Assembly: GCF_016862795.1 (NCBI RefSeq)
Contig: NZ_BONQ01000103.1
Location: 1 to 51,116 of the forward strand
DNA length: 51,116 nt
Reading direction: 5' to 3'
From: Dactylosporangium siamense
GTDB taxonomy: Bacteria > Actinomycetota > Actinomycetes > Mycobacteriales > Micromonosporaceae
The notes beneath the pieces are model-generated. The model did not search any database. It had not been told where the DNA came from and saw nothing but the letters and a program-made list of their open reading frames with translations. Position 1 is the stretch's first letter. Each line of letters starts with the position of its first letter. This document shows, piece after piece, positions 8,420-16,371 of this stretch. The translations under genes were made by a program, and so were the position numbers.

Positions 8420-9850
8420 TTATGGGGTCACGGCGATGTTCGTCAGACCCCGCACGGCGTTGCTCACCGTGTTGGACGCGTAGACCACGTTCGGGTCGGC
8501 GGCGCACTTCGACGTCGACGTCACGTTGATCGCGTAGTCACCGGCGCCGCCGAGGTCGGAGCGGTTGCCGCGCCAGATGTTGCCGCAGCCGTTGGCGAAC
8601 GACGGTGTGGTGCTCGGGTTGTGGGTCTCGTAGCCGTTGGCGAACGTGCCCGGCGAGCGGAACGTGCCGGTGTTGTTCTCGATGACGTAGCCGATGCCCT
8701 TCGCGTCGATCCACGAGTCGGCGGAGTTCTGGCCGGAGACGCCCTGCCCGTCGAAGGTGTTGCCGCGGATCACGCCGTTGAACGTGCCCTCCTTGACGTC
8801 GATGGCCTCCGCGGCGACGTTCGGGCCGATCCGGTTGTTCAGCACCTGGACCCGGTCGGACCGGTCGGCGCCGCCGCTGTTGCCGTGGCAGCCCCAGTTC
8901 GAGTTGGCCGAGCCGATGTACACACCCTCGCCGTATCCGGGCTGCACGAGGCCGGTCCGCTCGATGCGCGAGTTCTGGATGACGCTGTCGGCCGACGACC
9001 GGCGGAAGTGCACCGCCTCGTCCTCGACGTCGTGCACCCACACGCCGTCGATGGTGGTGTGGTGCGAGTTGTCGGCGACGATGCCCTTCTTGGACTCCGC
9101 GACGGTGAACCCGACGAGGTTCCAGTACGGGGCGTCGGCCAGCCACAGGCCGTAGCCGGAGTCCCAGCCCGGGGTCGGTGCCGGGCAGCTCGGCGCGGTC
9201 CCGGACGGTCCGTCGTTGATGAGGACGGCGCCGGCCGGGCCGGTGAGCGTGATGCGCTGGGCCGCGGTGCCGTCGGCGGTGGCGACGAACGACCCACGGT
9301 AGGTCCCGGCCGCCAGCCGGATCGTCTGCCCGGGCCGGGCGGCGGCGAGGGCCTGCTGCAGTTGCGCGGCGGTGGCGACGTCGACGACCGGCCCGGTGGG
9401 CGGCGGGGACGACGGTGGCGGCGAGGACGGTGGCGTCGACGAGGGCGGGGGCGAGGACGGCGGGATGCCGCCTCCACACGGCCGGCCGCCGATGGTGCAG
9501 TTGGTGGGGACACCGAGGCCGGACACGTTGAACCCGAACGTCTCCGTGGCGCCCGGCGCGATGTCGCCGTTGTAGCCGGCGTTGGTGAACCTGTGGTGCT
9601 GCCCGGTGCTGGTGCGCACCGAGCTCCACGAGCTGCTCACGGTCGAGCCGGCCGGCAGGTCGAACTCGACGGTCCACGCCGTGGACGCGGCGTCGCCGGT
9701 GTTGCGGATGGCGTACTGGGCGCCGTACCCGGAGCTCCAGGTCGACGTCTGGCTGAACGTGGCGGTGAGTTGTGGTGCGGCGGCGTAGGCGACACCGCCG
9801 AGGGCCACCACGGTGGCGGCGCTCAGGGCCGCGATGACGAGTCTTCGCAT
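8420..9850 (-). CDS. secreted CBM2 plus right-handed beta-helix protein (probable pectate lyase-like enzyme)
   Basis: A 476-residue secreted protein. A signal peptide (about residues 1-23, ending AYA) is followed by a family-2 carbohydrate-binding module (about 27-125, with the typical STWSSGYGAQY, TAWTVEFDLP, SSSWSS and HHRFTNAGYNG landmarks), a Pro/Ser linker (about 126-152) and a parallel beta-helix to the end. The helix contains the DEAVHFRRSSADSVIQNSRIERTG and GEGVYIGSANSNWG segments seen in PL9-like pectate lyases. Likely action is on cell-wall pectin or a related polysaccharide outside the cell. No catalytic residue was proven. Only 9 bases separate it from the upstream beta-helix gene, so they form an operon. 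Confidence 0.8.
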   Translation of the reverse strand: MRRLVIAALSAATVVALGGVAYAAAPQLTATFSQTSTWSSGYGAQYAIRNTGDAASTAWTVEFDLPAGSTVSSSWSSVRTSTGQHHRFTNAGYNGDIAPGATETFGFNVSGLGVPTNCTIGGRPCGGGIPPSSPPPSSTPPSSPPPSSPPPTGPVVDVATAAQLQQALAAARPGQTIRLAAGTYRGSFVATADGTAAQRITLTGPAGAVLINDGPSGTAPSCPAPTPGWDSGYGLWLADAPYWNLVGFTVAESKKGIVADNSHHTTIDGVWVHDVEDEAVHFRRSSADSVIQNSRIERTGLVQPGYGEGVYIGSANSNWGCHGNSGGADRSDRVQVLNNRIGPNVAAEAIDVKEGTFNGVIRGNTFDGQGVSGQNSADSWIDAKGIGYVIENNTGTFRSPGTFANGYETHNPSTTPSFANGCGNIWRGNRSDLGGAGDYAINVTSTSKCAADPNVVYASNTVSNAVRGLTNIAVTP

Positions 9851-9859
9851 GGGGGCCTC

Positions 9860-12187
9860 CTAGCAGGTCGAGCCGTTGACGCGGCAGTTGATGGGCAGCC
9901 CCGTGCCGGCCGCGTTGAAGCCGAACGTGGCGGACTTGCCGGGTTTGATCGCGCCGTTGTAGGTGGCGTTGGTGAACGTGTGGTGCTGGCCGCTGCTGGT
10001 GCGCACGGAGCTCCACGAGTTCGACACGGTCGTGCCCGACGGCAGGTCGAACTCGACCTTCCAGCCGGTGGTGGCGGTCGTGCAGCGGTTGGTGAGGGTG
10101 TACTCGGCGCCGTAGCCGCTCGACCAGGTCGACGTCCGCGCGAACGTGACCGCCAGACAGCCGGCGGCCGGCGCGCTGGACGACGTGGACGGCGACACCG
10201 ACGTGGAAGGCGACGCCGATGCGGAGGTTGACGGCGACGCGGACCTCGACGTCGATGGCGACGGCGTCACCGGTGTCGTGGTCAGGGAGCGCAGGAACAG
10301 CGACGCGGCGGCGTCCGTGCGCGACGCGTCCACGCCGTGCCCGCCGGTGTAGTCCCGCTGCTCGTTGCCGGCCCAGTCGGCGATCGGTACCCCGCCCGCG
10401 TCGAGGTGCTGCCAGCCGCTGCCGTTCCAGCCGAACTGGTACACCCGCTGCGCGTCGGCGTAGAACGGGGTGAACGCGGCGCCGGCGGTGACCTGCTTGC
10501 GCATCGTGTTGTGGAAGAAGACGTTGCGCGGCCCGGACGAGCCGGACCACTTGACGGCCTTCTTGCCGGCGGCCCACCAGATCGGGAACCACGTCGAGGC
10601 GTCGACCCCGCCGCCGCCCTCCTCGCCGCAGTTGGTGGTGCAGTTGGCGGAGCGGTGCTCGAACGGCACGGTGACGGTGTTGTTCTCGAAGAGGTTGTTG
10701 CGCTCCCAGCCGCCGTGCAGGTTGAGGTCGGAGTCGAAGTCGTTGCCGATGACGACGTTGCCGGACGCGGACCACTGGAAGGTGAAGTGGCGCAGGTTGC
10801 GTGAGGTGTTGCCGGCGTACAGGGAGTCCCAGACGCGGGAGCCGCGGAAGTAGCCGTTGCCGCCCTTGCCCTTGTTCCAGGCGCCGTCCAGGGTGTTGCC
10901 GACGATCTGCAGGTGGTAGGCCTCCTCGGTGACGATCGGGTGGGAGCCGGTCAGCTCCGCGCGCACGCCGCTGACCCAGGAGTCCGCCGCCCACTTGAAC
11001 ACGATGCCGTGCATTTCCTGGGCCGGTGCCATGTTGCCGTAGTTGTGCACCGTGGCCGCCCGGTCCAGCCCCGGGACGTCCTGGGTGAAGGCGAGGTTCT
11101 CGAAGCCGACGCCGACGACGGGGTCGACGATCGGGGAGACCTTCGAGGCGTAGGCGGCCGACCCGATCGGCGCCGAACCGTCCGATGTGGAGTCGACCGG
11201 CACGTCGAACTCCAGGGGCTTGTTGAGCGTCACCGTCCGGTTGGTGGAGTCGACGGCGGTGACGGTGAAGATCTGCTGCCGCATGTGCTGGTCCAGCAGG
11301 GTGCCGTCGGCCGGGGTGATGTTCTGCTGGGCGTAGAACGCGACGGTGTTGGCGGCCCGGACGTTGACCAGGCCGCCGACCGTCAGGTTGGCGAGGGAGC
11401 CGGAGCTGGCCAGATAGACGGTGGTGTCGCCGGTGCGGCCCGCGAACCCCGCGTCGCCGGGCTTGGCGCGCAGCGCGACCCCGACCTTCCAATGGACGTT
11501 GACGGTGCCCTCGAAGATGTCCTTGCGGTTGGCGGGTGCGGCGGCGTAGTCGGCGGTGTAGGCGGAGTGCACGCCGCGGGACTGCACCCGGAACAGGCCG
11601 CGGCCGGGCCACAGCCACCCGCCCTTGCCCTGCCCCGAGGTCATCCCGTCCTCGTCCCAGTCCGAGCCGTCCTCGGTCAGGGTGTCGTAGGCGGTGTTCG
11701 CGTCCGGCCGGTAGACGAACTGAGTGCCGCCGGGGGCCGAGCCGGCGCCGCGCAGCACGAGGTAGTCGGCGTCGACGTGGATCTCGCGGGAGACGTTGAG
11801 CGTGCCGGCCGGCAGTGCCAGCAGGCTGAGCTTCGCGTACGACGCGGACGGGCTGCAGGCCGCCTTCAGCGCGTCGATCGCGGCCTGGACGCCCGCGGTG
11901 TCGTCGGCGCCGTCGCCGGGCCGCACGCCGTACTGGCTGTCGAGCTCGGCGGGGGTGACCTGGCAGTTCGGGTCCGGGTTGACCTGGCCGGCGCCGGGCA
12001 GGTCGGCGCCGCCGCGGTATCCGGCCCGGCTCCAGTCGTAGAGCCCGGAGACGGCCGGCCGCCGGTTCGCGGCGGACAGGTCCAGACCGGTGTTCACCTC
12101 GGCGTTCGAGGTCTGTGCGAGGTACACGACGCCCGCCGACGCGAGCATGACGGCTGCTGCGGGCAGCACCACGGATCTTCGGAACAT
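9860..12187 (-). CDS. secreted beta-helix protein with C-terminal CBM2
   Basis: A 775-residue secreted protein. A signal peptide at the N-terminus precedes a long pectate_lyase_3/GH28-related beta-helix domain (about residues 75-640, including YGVRPGDGADDTAGVQAAIDAL and many turns such as LQIVGNTLDGAWN and NNLFENNTVTVPFEHRS), a Ser/Thr/Pro linker (about 650-685) and a C-terminal CBM2 (SSGYGAEYTLTNRC... SNSWSSVRTSSGQHHTFTNATYNG). The module order is the reverse of its downstream partner. It probably acts on plant-wall polysaccharide, possibly pectin, given the adjacent uronate genes. GGGAGGT lies 5 bases before the ATG. A promoter is proposed at 12224-12252. Confidence 0.78.
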   Translation of the reverse strand: MFRRSVVLPAAAVMLASAGVVYLAQTSNAEVNTGLDLSAANRRPAVSGLYDWSRAGYRGGADLPGAGQVNPDPNCQVTPAELDSQYGVRPGDGADDTAGVQAAIDALKAACSPSASYAKLSLLALPAGTLNVSREIHVDADYLVLRGAGSAPGGTQFVYRPDANTAYDTLTEDGSDWDEDGMTSGQGKGGWLWPGRGLFRVQSRGVHSAYTADYAAAPANRKDIFEGTVNVHWKVGVALRAKPGDAGFAGRTGDTTVYLASSGSLANLTVGGLVNVRAANTVAFYAQQNITPADGTLLDQHMRQQIFTVTAVDSTNRTVTLNKPLEFDVPVDSTSDGSAPIGSAAYASKVSPIVDPVVGVGFENLAFTQDVPGLDRAATVHNYGNMAPAQEMHGIVFKWAADSWVSGVRAELTGSHPIVTEEAYHLQIVGNTLDGAWNKGKGGNGYFRGSRVWDSLYAGNTSRNLRHFTFQWSASGNVVIGNDFDSDLNLHGGWERNNLFENNTVTVPFEHRSANCTTNCGEEGGGGVDASTWFPIWWAAGKKAVKWSGSSGPRNVFFHNTMRKQVTAGAAFTPFYADAQRVYQFGWNGSGWQHLDAGGVPIADWAGNEQRDYTGGHGVDASRTDAAASLFLRSLTTTPVTPSPSTSRSASPSTSASASPSTSVSPSTSSSAPAAGCLAVTFARTSTWSSGYGAEYTLTNRCTTATTGWKVEFDLPSGTTVSNSWSSVRTSSGQHHTFTNATYNGAIKPGKSATFGFNAAGTGLPINCRVNGSTC

Positions 12188-12223
12188 TGCTACCTCCCGG
12201 GCTTAACAGCTTGGCAATGCGCT

Positions 12224-12252
12224 AGTAAACTGAACTCGGTCCAGCAGGTCAA
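12224..12252 (-). promoter_or_regulatory. sigma-A-like promoter of the beta-helix operon
   Basis: On the minus strand a TTGACC -35 (12252-12247) and a TTTACT -10 (12229-12224) are separated by exactly 17 bases, upstream of the ATG at 12187. A palindromic operator lies further upstream at 12277-12292. Confidence 0.5.
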
Positions 12253-12276
12253 TAGATGTCTGTCATTTAGGTAGCT

Positions 12277-12292
12277 GTCCACGTATGTAGAC
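12277..12292 (+). promoter_or_regulatory. 16-bp palindromic operator, copy 1 (uronate dehydrogenase)
   Basis: GTCCACGTATGTAGAC matches its own reverse complement at 12 of 16 positions and matches the copy at 14061-14076 at 14 of 16. It ends exactly 13 bases before the GTG of uronate dehydrogenase and overlaps a possible -10 (GTATGT) with a CTGTCA -35 17 bases upstream. Repression by the nearby IclR protein is inferred. Confidence 0.6.
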
Positions 12293-12305
12293 GGAGGCGA
12301 CGCGG

Positions 12306-13112
12306 GTGCGGCGCATACTCATCACGGGTGGATCGGGCAAGGTGGCGGCGCTGCTGCGGCCCCGTCTGGCCCGCCCCGGCAGGACCCTGCGGCTGCTCGA
12401 CCTCCGCCCACCCGACCCGGTCGCCGGCGGGGAGTTCGTCGTCGCGGGTGTCGAGGACCTAGACGCGCTGACCCTGGCGTGCAAGGACGTCGACGCCGTC
12501 GTACACCTCGGCGGGCTGGCGAAGGAGGACGCTCAGGACAACGTGCTGCGGGTCAACGTCGCCGGCACGCTCAACGTCCTGGAGGCGGCCAGGCTGGCGG
12601 GGGTGCGCCGGGTCGTGCTCGCGTCGTCCAGTCACGCGGCTGGGTTCACCGAGGTGGTGGGCCGCACCGAGGTGCCCGCGGACGTGCCCGGCCGGCCCGA
12701 CACGCTGTACGGCTGGAGCAAGGTCGCCGGCGAGGCCGCCGGGCGGCTCTACGCGGACCGGTTCGGCATGGACGTGCTCTGTCCGCGGATCGGCATGTGG
12801 ACCGCGGTGCCGCCGTCGCCGCGGGGGCTCGCCATGTGGCTGTCGCCGGACGACGGCGCGCGGCTGGTCGAGGCGTGCCTGACCGCGCCGGCGCCGGGAT
12901 TCCGGCTGCTGTGGGGGATCAGCCGCAACACCCGGCGGTGGGCCTCGCTGGCCGAGGGCGAGGCGATCGGCTATGACCCGCGGGACGACGCGGAGGTGTT
13001 CGTGGACGACCTCGGGGCGCGCGAGCTGGATCTGGACCTGGACCCCGCGATGCGCCGGGCCGGCGGTGCCTGGTGCGAGATCCCGCTCGGGGTGGCGTCG
13101 AACCAGCGGTAG
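12306..13112 (+). CDS. udh: uronate dehydrogenase
   Basis: A 268-residue NAD-dependent short-chain dehydrogenase of the uronate dehydrogenase group. It has the Rossmann glycine motif TGGSGKVA at residues 7-14, DVDAVVHLGG, the serine segment LASSSHAAGF (about 105-114) and the Y135xxxK139 pair in TLYGWSKVAGEAAGRLYAD, followed by LCPRIGMW, which is close to the family signature. It oxidises D-galacturonate or D-glucuronate to the aldarolactone in the cytosol, the first step of the oxidative uronate pathway completed by the operon at 14.1-22.0 kb. GGAGG lies 8 bases before the GTG. Divergent from the beta-helix operon. Confidence 0.85.
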   Translation: MRRILITGGSGKVAALLRPRLARPGRTLRLLDLRPPDPVAGGEFVVAGVEDLDALTLACKDVDAVVHLGGLAKEDAQDNVLRVNVAGTLNVLEAARLAGVRRVVLASSSHAAGFTEVVGRTEVPADVPGRPDTLYGWSKVAGEAAGRLYADRFGMDVLCPRIGMWTAVPPSPRGLAMWLSPDDGARLVEACLTAPAPGFRLLWGISRNTRRWASLAEGEAIGYDPRDDAEVFVDDLGARELDLDLDPAMRRAGGAWCEIPLGVASNQR

Positions 13113-13164
13113 TTGACCTTGGAGACTTTGGCACGCCCTGACGTGTCAAAGTCTCCAAGGTCAA
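13113..13164. terminator. bidirectional 23-bp-stem hairpin between convergent genes
   Basis: The 52 bases between the stop of udh and the stop of the IclR gene are wholly a hairpin: arms 13113-13135 and 13142-13164 are complementary over 23 bases with one G-U pair, and the loop is CCCTGA. The arm begins TTGACCTTGGAGACTTTGG. It can terminate transcription from both sides. Confidence 0.8.
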
Positions 13165-13980
13165 TCAGCGGATGCCCTCGCGGCGCAGGGTCGCCACCAG
13201 GATGGCGGTGTGGCGGAGCAGAGCGGCCGCGACCCGCTCGACCTCGTCGTCGTCGGCCAGCTTCGCCGGCATCGAGCAGCTGATCGCGTCGGTCGCCGGG
13301 ATCCGGTAGTCCAGCGGCACGGCCACGCAGGCCACGCCCTCGGTGCCCTGCTCGTGCTCGACCGCCCAGCCGCGGGCCCGGGTCCGGTCCAGCTCGGCGA
13401 AGAGCTCGTCCCGGTCGGTGATCGTGCGCCCGGTCAGCGCCTCCAGCTGCGCGGGCAGCACCGCGTCGACCTCGTCGCGGGTCAGGCAGGACAGCAGGCA
13501 CTGGCCGAGCGCGGTCACGTGGGCCGGCAGGCGGCGCCCGACCCGCGGCACGACGCTGGCGCCACCACGGGACTCGCGGCTGGCGAGATACAGCACGTGC
13601 GCGTCGTTGCGGCGGGCGTAGTGCATCGTGAAGCCGAGCTCGGCGCGCAGGTCTTCCAGGGTCTCGTAGGCGAACGGCAGGGCCGGGTCGCGATCGAGAT
13701 ACGCGGTGCCGGACAGCAGGGCGTGCGGGCCGACCCCGAATGCCGAGCCGGTCGCGTCGGCCTCGACCCACTTCATCTCGCGCAGCGTGCGGATCAGCGC
13801 GTGCAGGCTGGAGCGCGGGTAGCCCATCTTCTCCTGCAGCTCGGCCAGGGTGAGCCGGGTCGGCGAGGCGGCCAGGACCTCCAGGATCCGCACGGTGCGC
13901 TCGGCCGACTTGACCGTCGCCGTCTCGGCCGAGCCCTGATCCTCGCTCGCAGAGCGCCGCTTGCCCGCCATGACGATCAC
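13165..13980 (-). CDS. IclR family transcriptional regulator
   Basis: A 271-residue regulator. The winged helix (about residues 22-85: VKSAERTVRILEVLAASPTRLTLAELQEKMGYPRSSLHALIRTLREMKWVE) is followed by the IclR effector domain (about 95-265: YLASRESRGGASVVPRVGRRLPAHVTALGQCLLS, GWAVEHEQGTEGVACVAVPL). Members sense small acids such as uronate or aldarate derivatives. It lies between udh and the aldarate operon, so it is the natural candidate to bind the shared 16-bp palindromes. The GTG start has GAGGG about 6 bases upstream. A separate GTTGACG/CGTTAAC palindrome near its start may be autoregulatory. Confidence 0.87.
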   Translation of the reverse strand: MIVMAGKRRSASEDQGSAETATVKSAERTVRILEVLAASPTRLTLAELQEKMGYPRSSLHALIRTLREMKWVEADATGSAFGVGPHALLSGTAYLDRDPALPFAYETLEDLRAELGFTMHYARRNDAHVLYLASRESRGGASVVPRVGRRLPAHVTALGQCLLSCLTRDEVDAVLPAQLEALTGRTITDRDELFAELDRTRARGWAVEHEQGTEGVACVAVPLDYRIPATDAISCSMPAKLADDDEVERVAAALLRHTAILVATLRREGIR

Positions 13981-13999
13981 CGTTTCCCTCGGCCGACGT

Positions 14000-14027
14000 G
14001 TTGACGGTCATGATACAGGACGTTAAC
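14000..14027. promoter_or_regulatory. GTTGACG-N14-CGTTAAC inverted repeat
   Basis: Seven-base arms matching at 6 of 7 positions lie 20 bases upstream of the IclR start, in the shared intergenic region. The sequence differs from the 16-bp operator, so it could bind the same regulator in an autoregulatory mode or another protein. Confidence 0.35.
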
Positions 14028-14060
14028 TTGTCCCTGCACGCCTTCACATGAACGGACAGC

Positions 14061-14076
14061 GTCCATATATGTAGAC
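14061..14076 (+). promoter_or_regulatory. 16-bp palindromic operator, copy 2 (aldarate operon)
   Basis: GTCCATATATGTAGAC, self-matching at 12 of 16 positions, ends exactly 13 bases before the GTG of the solute-binding protein, as copy 1 does before udh. It covers a possible -10 (TATATG at 14066) with TTCACA 17 bases upstream, so a bound repressor would block the promoter. Confidence 0.6.
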
Positions 14077-14089
14077 AGGAGGCAAGGCA

Positions 14090-15433
14090 GTGTCTGGACG
14101 GAACCCCACGGTCAGACGTGTTGCCACACTCGCGCTCACCGGCCTGCTCATGGGTTCGGTCGCCGCCTGCGGTGGCGACGCGGCACCCGCCGCCAAGCAG
14201 GATCCGGGCTCCCAGCTTGAGATCTGGATCCGCAAGCCACCAGGCTCCAACACCGAGAAGACCGCCAAGGAACTCGCCGCCAAATTCACCGAGCGCTCCG
14301 GTGTCCCCACCCACGTCACCGCGCTCTTCGACGACTTCGAGACCAAGCTGCAGCAGGCCGCCGCGCAGAAGCAGCTCCCCGACATCGTCATCAACGACAG
14401 CGCCCAGCTCGGCACGCTCGTCAAGCAGGGCATCGTGCGGGAGGTCGACCGCGCCGCCATCGACGGTCAGGACAAGCTCACCCCCGCGTCCTGGGACGCC
14501 GCGAAGGGCGCGGACGGCAAGTTCTACGGCGTGCCCAACAGCGCGCAGTCCTTCGCCCTGTTCATCCGCAAGGACTGGCGGGAGAAGGTCGGCCTGCCCG
14601 TGCCGAAGACCTGGGCCGAGCTCGACGCCCTCGCCGGCGCGTTCACCACCAAGGACCCCGACGGCAACGGCAAGGCCGACACCTACGGCTACACCGTGCC
14701 CGGCTCGACCAAGCGCGGCTACATGTCGTGGTACTTCACCAGTTTCCTGTGGGCCGCCGGCGGCGACTACTTCACCGGGCCGGCCGGAAAGCTCAAGCCG
14801 GCCATCGCCGGCGAGAAGTCCGTCGCCGCGGTCGAGTGGTTCAAGGCCCAGTTCTGCACGGCGAAGACCGTGGCGCCCGGCGCGGTGACGATGGAGACCA
14901 CCCAGGCGCACCCCGTGTTCGAGACGGGCAAGGCCGGCATCTACTTCACCGGGCCCTACAACATGGGCCGCTTCGACAAGAACCTCGGCGCCGACAAGTA
15001 CGAGGTGGTGCCCGCCCCCGCCGGACCCGGCGGCACGGCCGCGTCCCTGGCCGAGGGGGAGAACGTCTACCTGATGGCCGGTTCGAAGAACCAGGCCGGG
15101 CAGGAGAAGTTCGCCGAGTTCGCCATCTCGGTCGACGGCCAGACCATCGGCATGGCCGGCGACACCGACGGCAACATCGTCCGGCTTCCCGTCAACTCGC
15201 AGGTGACGCTGTCCTCGGTGCGCAAGGACACCCGCTGGGACGTGTTCGACAAGGTCTACAAGGAGTCCGGCCGATACACCCCGGTCGTGCCCGACTGGAA
15301 CCCGTTCCGCCAGGCGTCCGCCGAGACCATCAACGCCGTCGTCGCCAACTGCGGCTCCGACCCCAAGCAGGAGCTGACGAAGCTCGCCGCGACGTTCCAG
15401 CAGGAACTCACCAAGCAGGGCGTGGCGGGCTGA
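14090..15433 (+). CDS. ABC transporter solute-binding lipoprotein (family 1)
   Basis: A 447-residue extracellular sugar-binding lipoprotein. The signal peptide ends in the lipobox SVAAC, so the mature protein starts at Cys-26 or so. The family-1 landmarks follow: LAAKFTERSGVPTHVTALFDDFETKLQQAAAQKQLPDIVINDSAQLG, SFALFIRKDWREKVGLPVPKTWAELDALAGAF and FETGKAGIYFTGPYNMG. It should capture uronate, aldarate or oligouronide outside the membrane for the two permeases that follow. AGGAGG lies 7 bases before the GTG start. First gene of the seven-gene operon. Confidence 0.87.
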   Translation: MSGRNPTVRRVATLALTGLLMGSVAACGGDAAPAAKQDPGSQLEIWIRKPPGSNTEKTAKELAAKFTERSGVPTHVTALFDDFETKLQQAAAQKQLPDIVINDSAQLGTLVKQGIVREVDRAAIDGQDKLTPASWDAAKGADGKFYGVPNSAQSFALFIRKDWREKVGLPVPKTWAELDALAGAFTTKDPDGNGKADTYGYTVPGSTKRGYMSWYFTSFLWAAGGDYFTGPAGKLKPAIAGEKSVAAVEWFKAQFCTAKTVAPGAVTMETTQAHPVFETGKAGIYFTGPYNMGRFDKNLGADKYEVVPAPAGPGGTAASLAEGENVYLMAGSKNQAGQEKFAEFAISVDGQTIGMAGDTDGNIVRLPVNSQVTLSSVRKDTRWDVFDKVYKESGRYTPVVPDWNPFRQASAETINAVVANCGSDPKQELTKLAATFQQELTKQGVAG

Positions 15434-16371
15434 TGACGCTCGTCGCTTCACCCAGGGTGGGTGCGCGCGGCGCACCCACCCCCGCGCCGTCCAGCAAACG
15501 GCGCCGCCGCCGCGGAAGCCTCGTCGCGTGGGCGTTCCTCGCCCCTGCCCTGATCCTGTTCACCCTGTTCAAGTTCGTGCCGATGGCCCGCGCGATCGGG
15601 ATGAGCTTCCACGAGGTCCGGCCGTATCTCGGCGACCGGTGGGTCGGCACCGACAACTACCGCGAGGTCGTCACCAACGACGCGTTCCTGTCCGCGATCG
15701 GGCACACCGTCGTGCTCGCCATCGGCCAGACCGCCGGCTCGATCATCCTCGGCCTGATCCTCGCCCTGCTCGTCGAGGGGCAGGCCAAGAGCCTCTGGTT
15801 CGTGCGGACCGCGGTGTTCCTGCCGACCGTCGCCGCGATGGCCGTCGTCGCCGAGGTGTGGCGGATCCTGTACTACCCGGCTCCGGACGGCGCGATCAAC
15901 AGCGTCCTGGGCTGGGTGGGTGTCGGCCCGTCGCAGTTCCTCAACTCGCAGGACACGTCGCTGTGGTCGGTCATGGCCGTCGGCATCTGGCGGGGCGCGC
16001 CCTACGACATGATGATCTTCATTGCCGGCCTGGCCGGTGTCGACCGGACCCTGTACGAGGCGTCCTCAGTGGACGGTGCGAGCGCCTGGCGCCGGCTGTG
16101 GCACGTCACCCTGCCGTCGCTGCGGGCCGTCTTCGCGATCCTGTTCACCCTCGCCGCCATCCGCGGGATGCGGGTCTTCACCGAGATCTTCCTGCTCACC
16201 AACGGCGGCCCCAACGGATCCACCGAGGTGCTCATGACCCTCATCTACAAGCTCGGCCTGGAGCGCAACGAGCTCGGCGTCGCCGCCGCCGGCTCCGTGG
16301 TGCTGCTGCTGTCCACCGTGGTCCTCACCCTCGCGGTGCAGTCCGCCCGGGCCCGCAGGGGGCGGCGATGA
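15433..16371 (+). CDS. ABC transporter permease, MalF type
   Basis: A 312-residue inner-membrane permease of the binding-protein-dependent sugar family, with six hydrophobic segments and the EAA loop near YEASSVDGASAWRRLWHVTLPSLRAV, the contact site for the ATPase. The ATG overlaps the stop of the binding protein (TGATG), so translation is coupled. A very basic N-terminal stretch (SSKRRRRRGS) precedes the first helix. It pairs with the next gene. Confidence 0.87.
   Translation: MTLVASPRVGARGAPTPAPSSKRRRRRGSLVAWAFLAPALILFTLFKFVPMARAIGMSFHEVRPYLGDRWVGTDNYREVVTNDAFLSAIGHTVVLAIGQTAGSIILGLILALLVEGQAKSLWFVRTAVFLPTVAAMAVVAEVWRILYYPAPDGAINSVLGWVGVGPSQFLNSQDTSLWSVMAVGIWRGAPYDMMIFIAGLAGVDRTLYEASSVDGASAWRRLWHVTLPSLRAVFAILFTLAAIRGMRVFTEIFLLTNGGPNGSTEVLMTLIYKLGLERNELGVAAAGSVVLLLSTVVLTLAVQSARARRGRR

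Noticed and set aside
8538-11618. A 1026-codon minus-strand frame across both CBM2 genes
   Set aside because: It is a shifted frame of two well-supported secreted proteins with an RR/PR-rich product.
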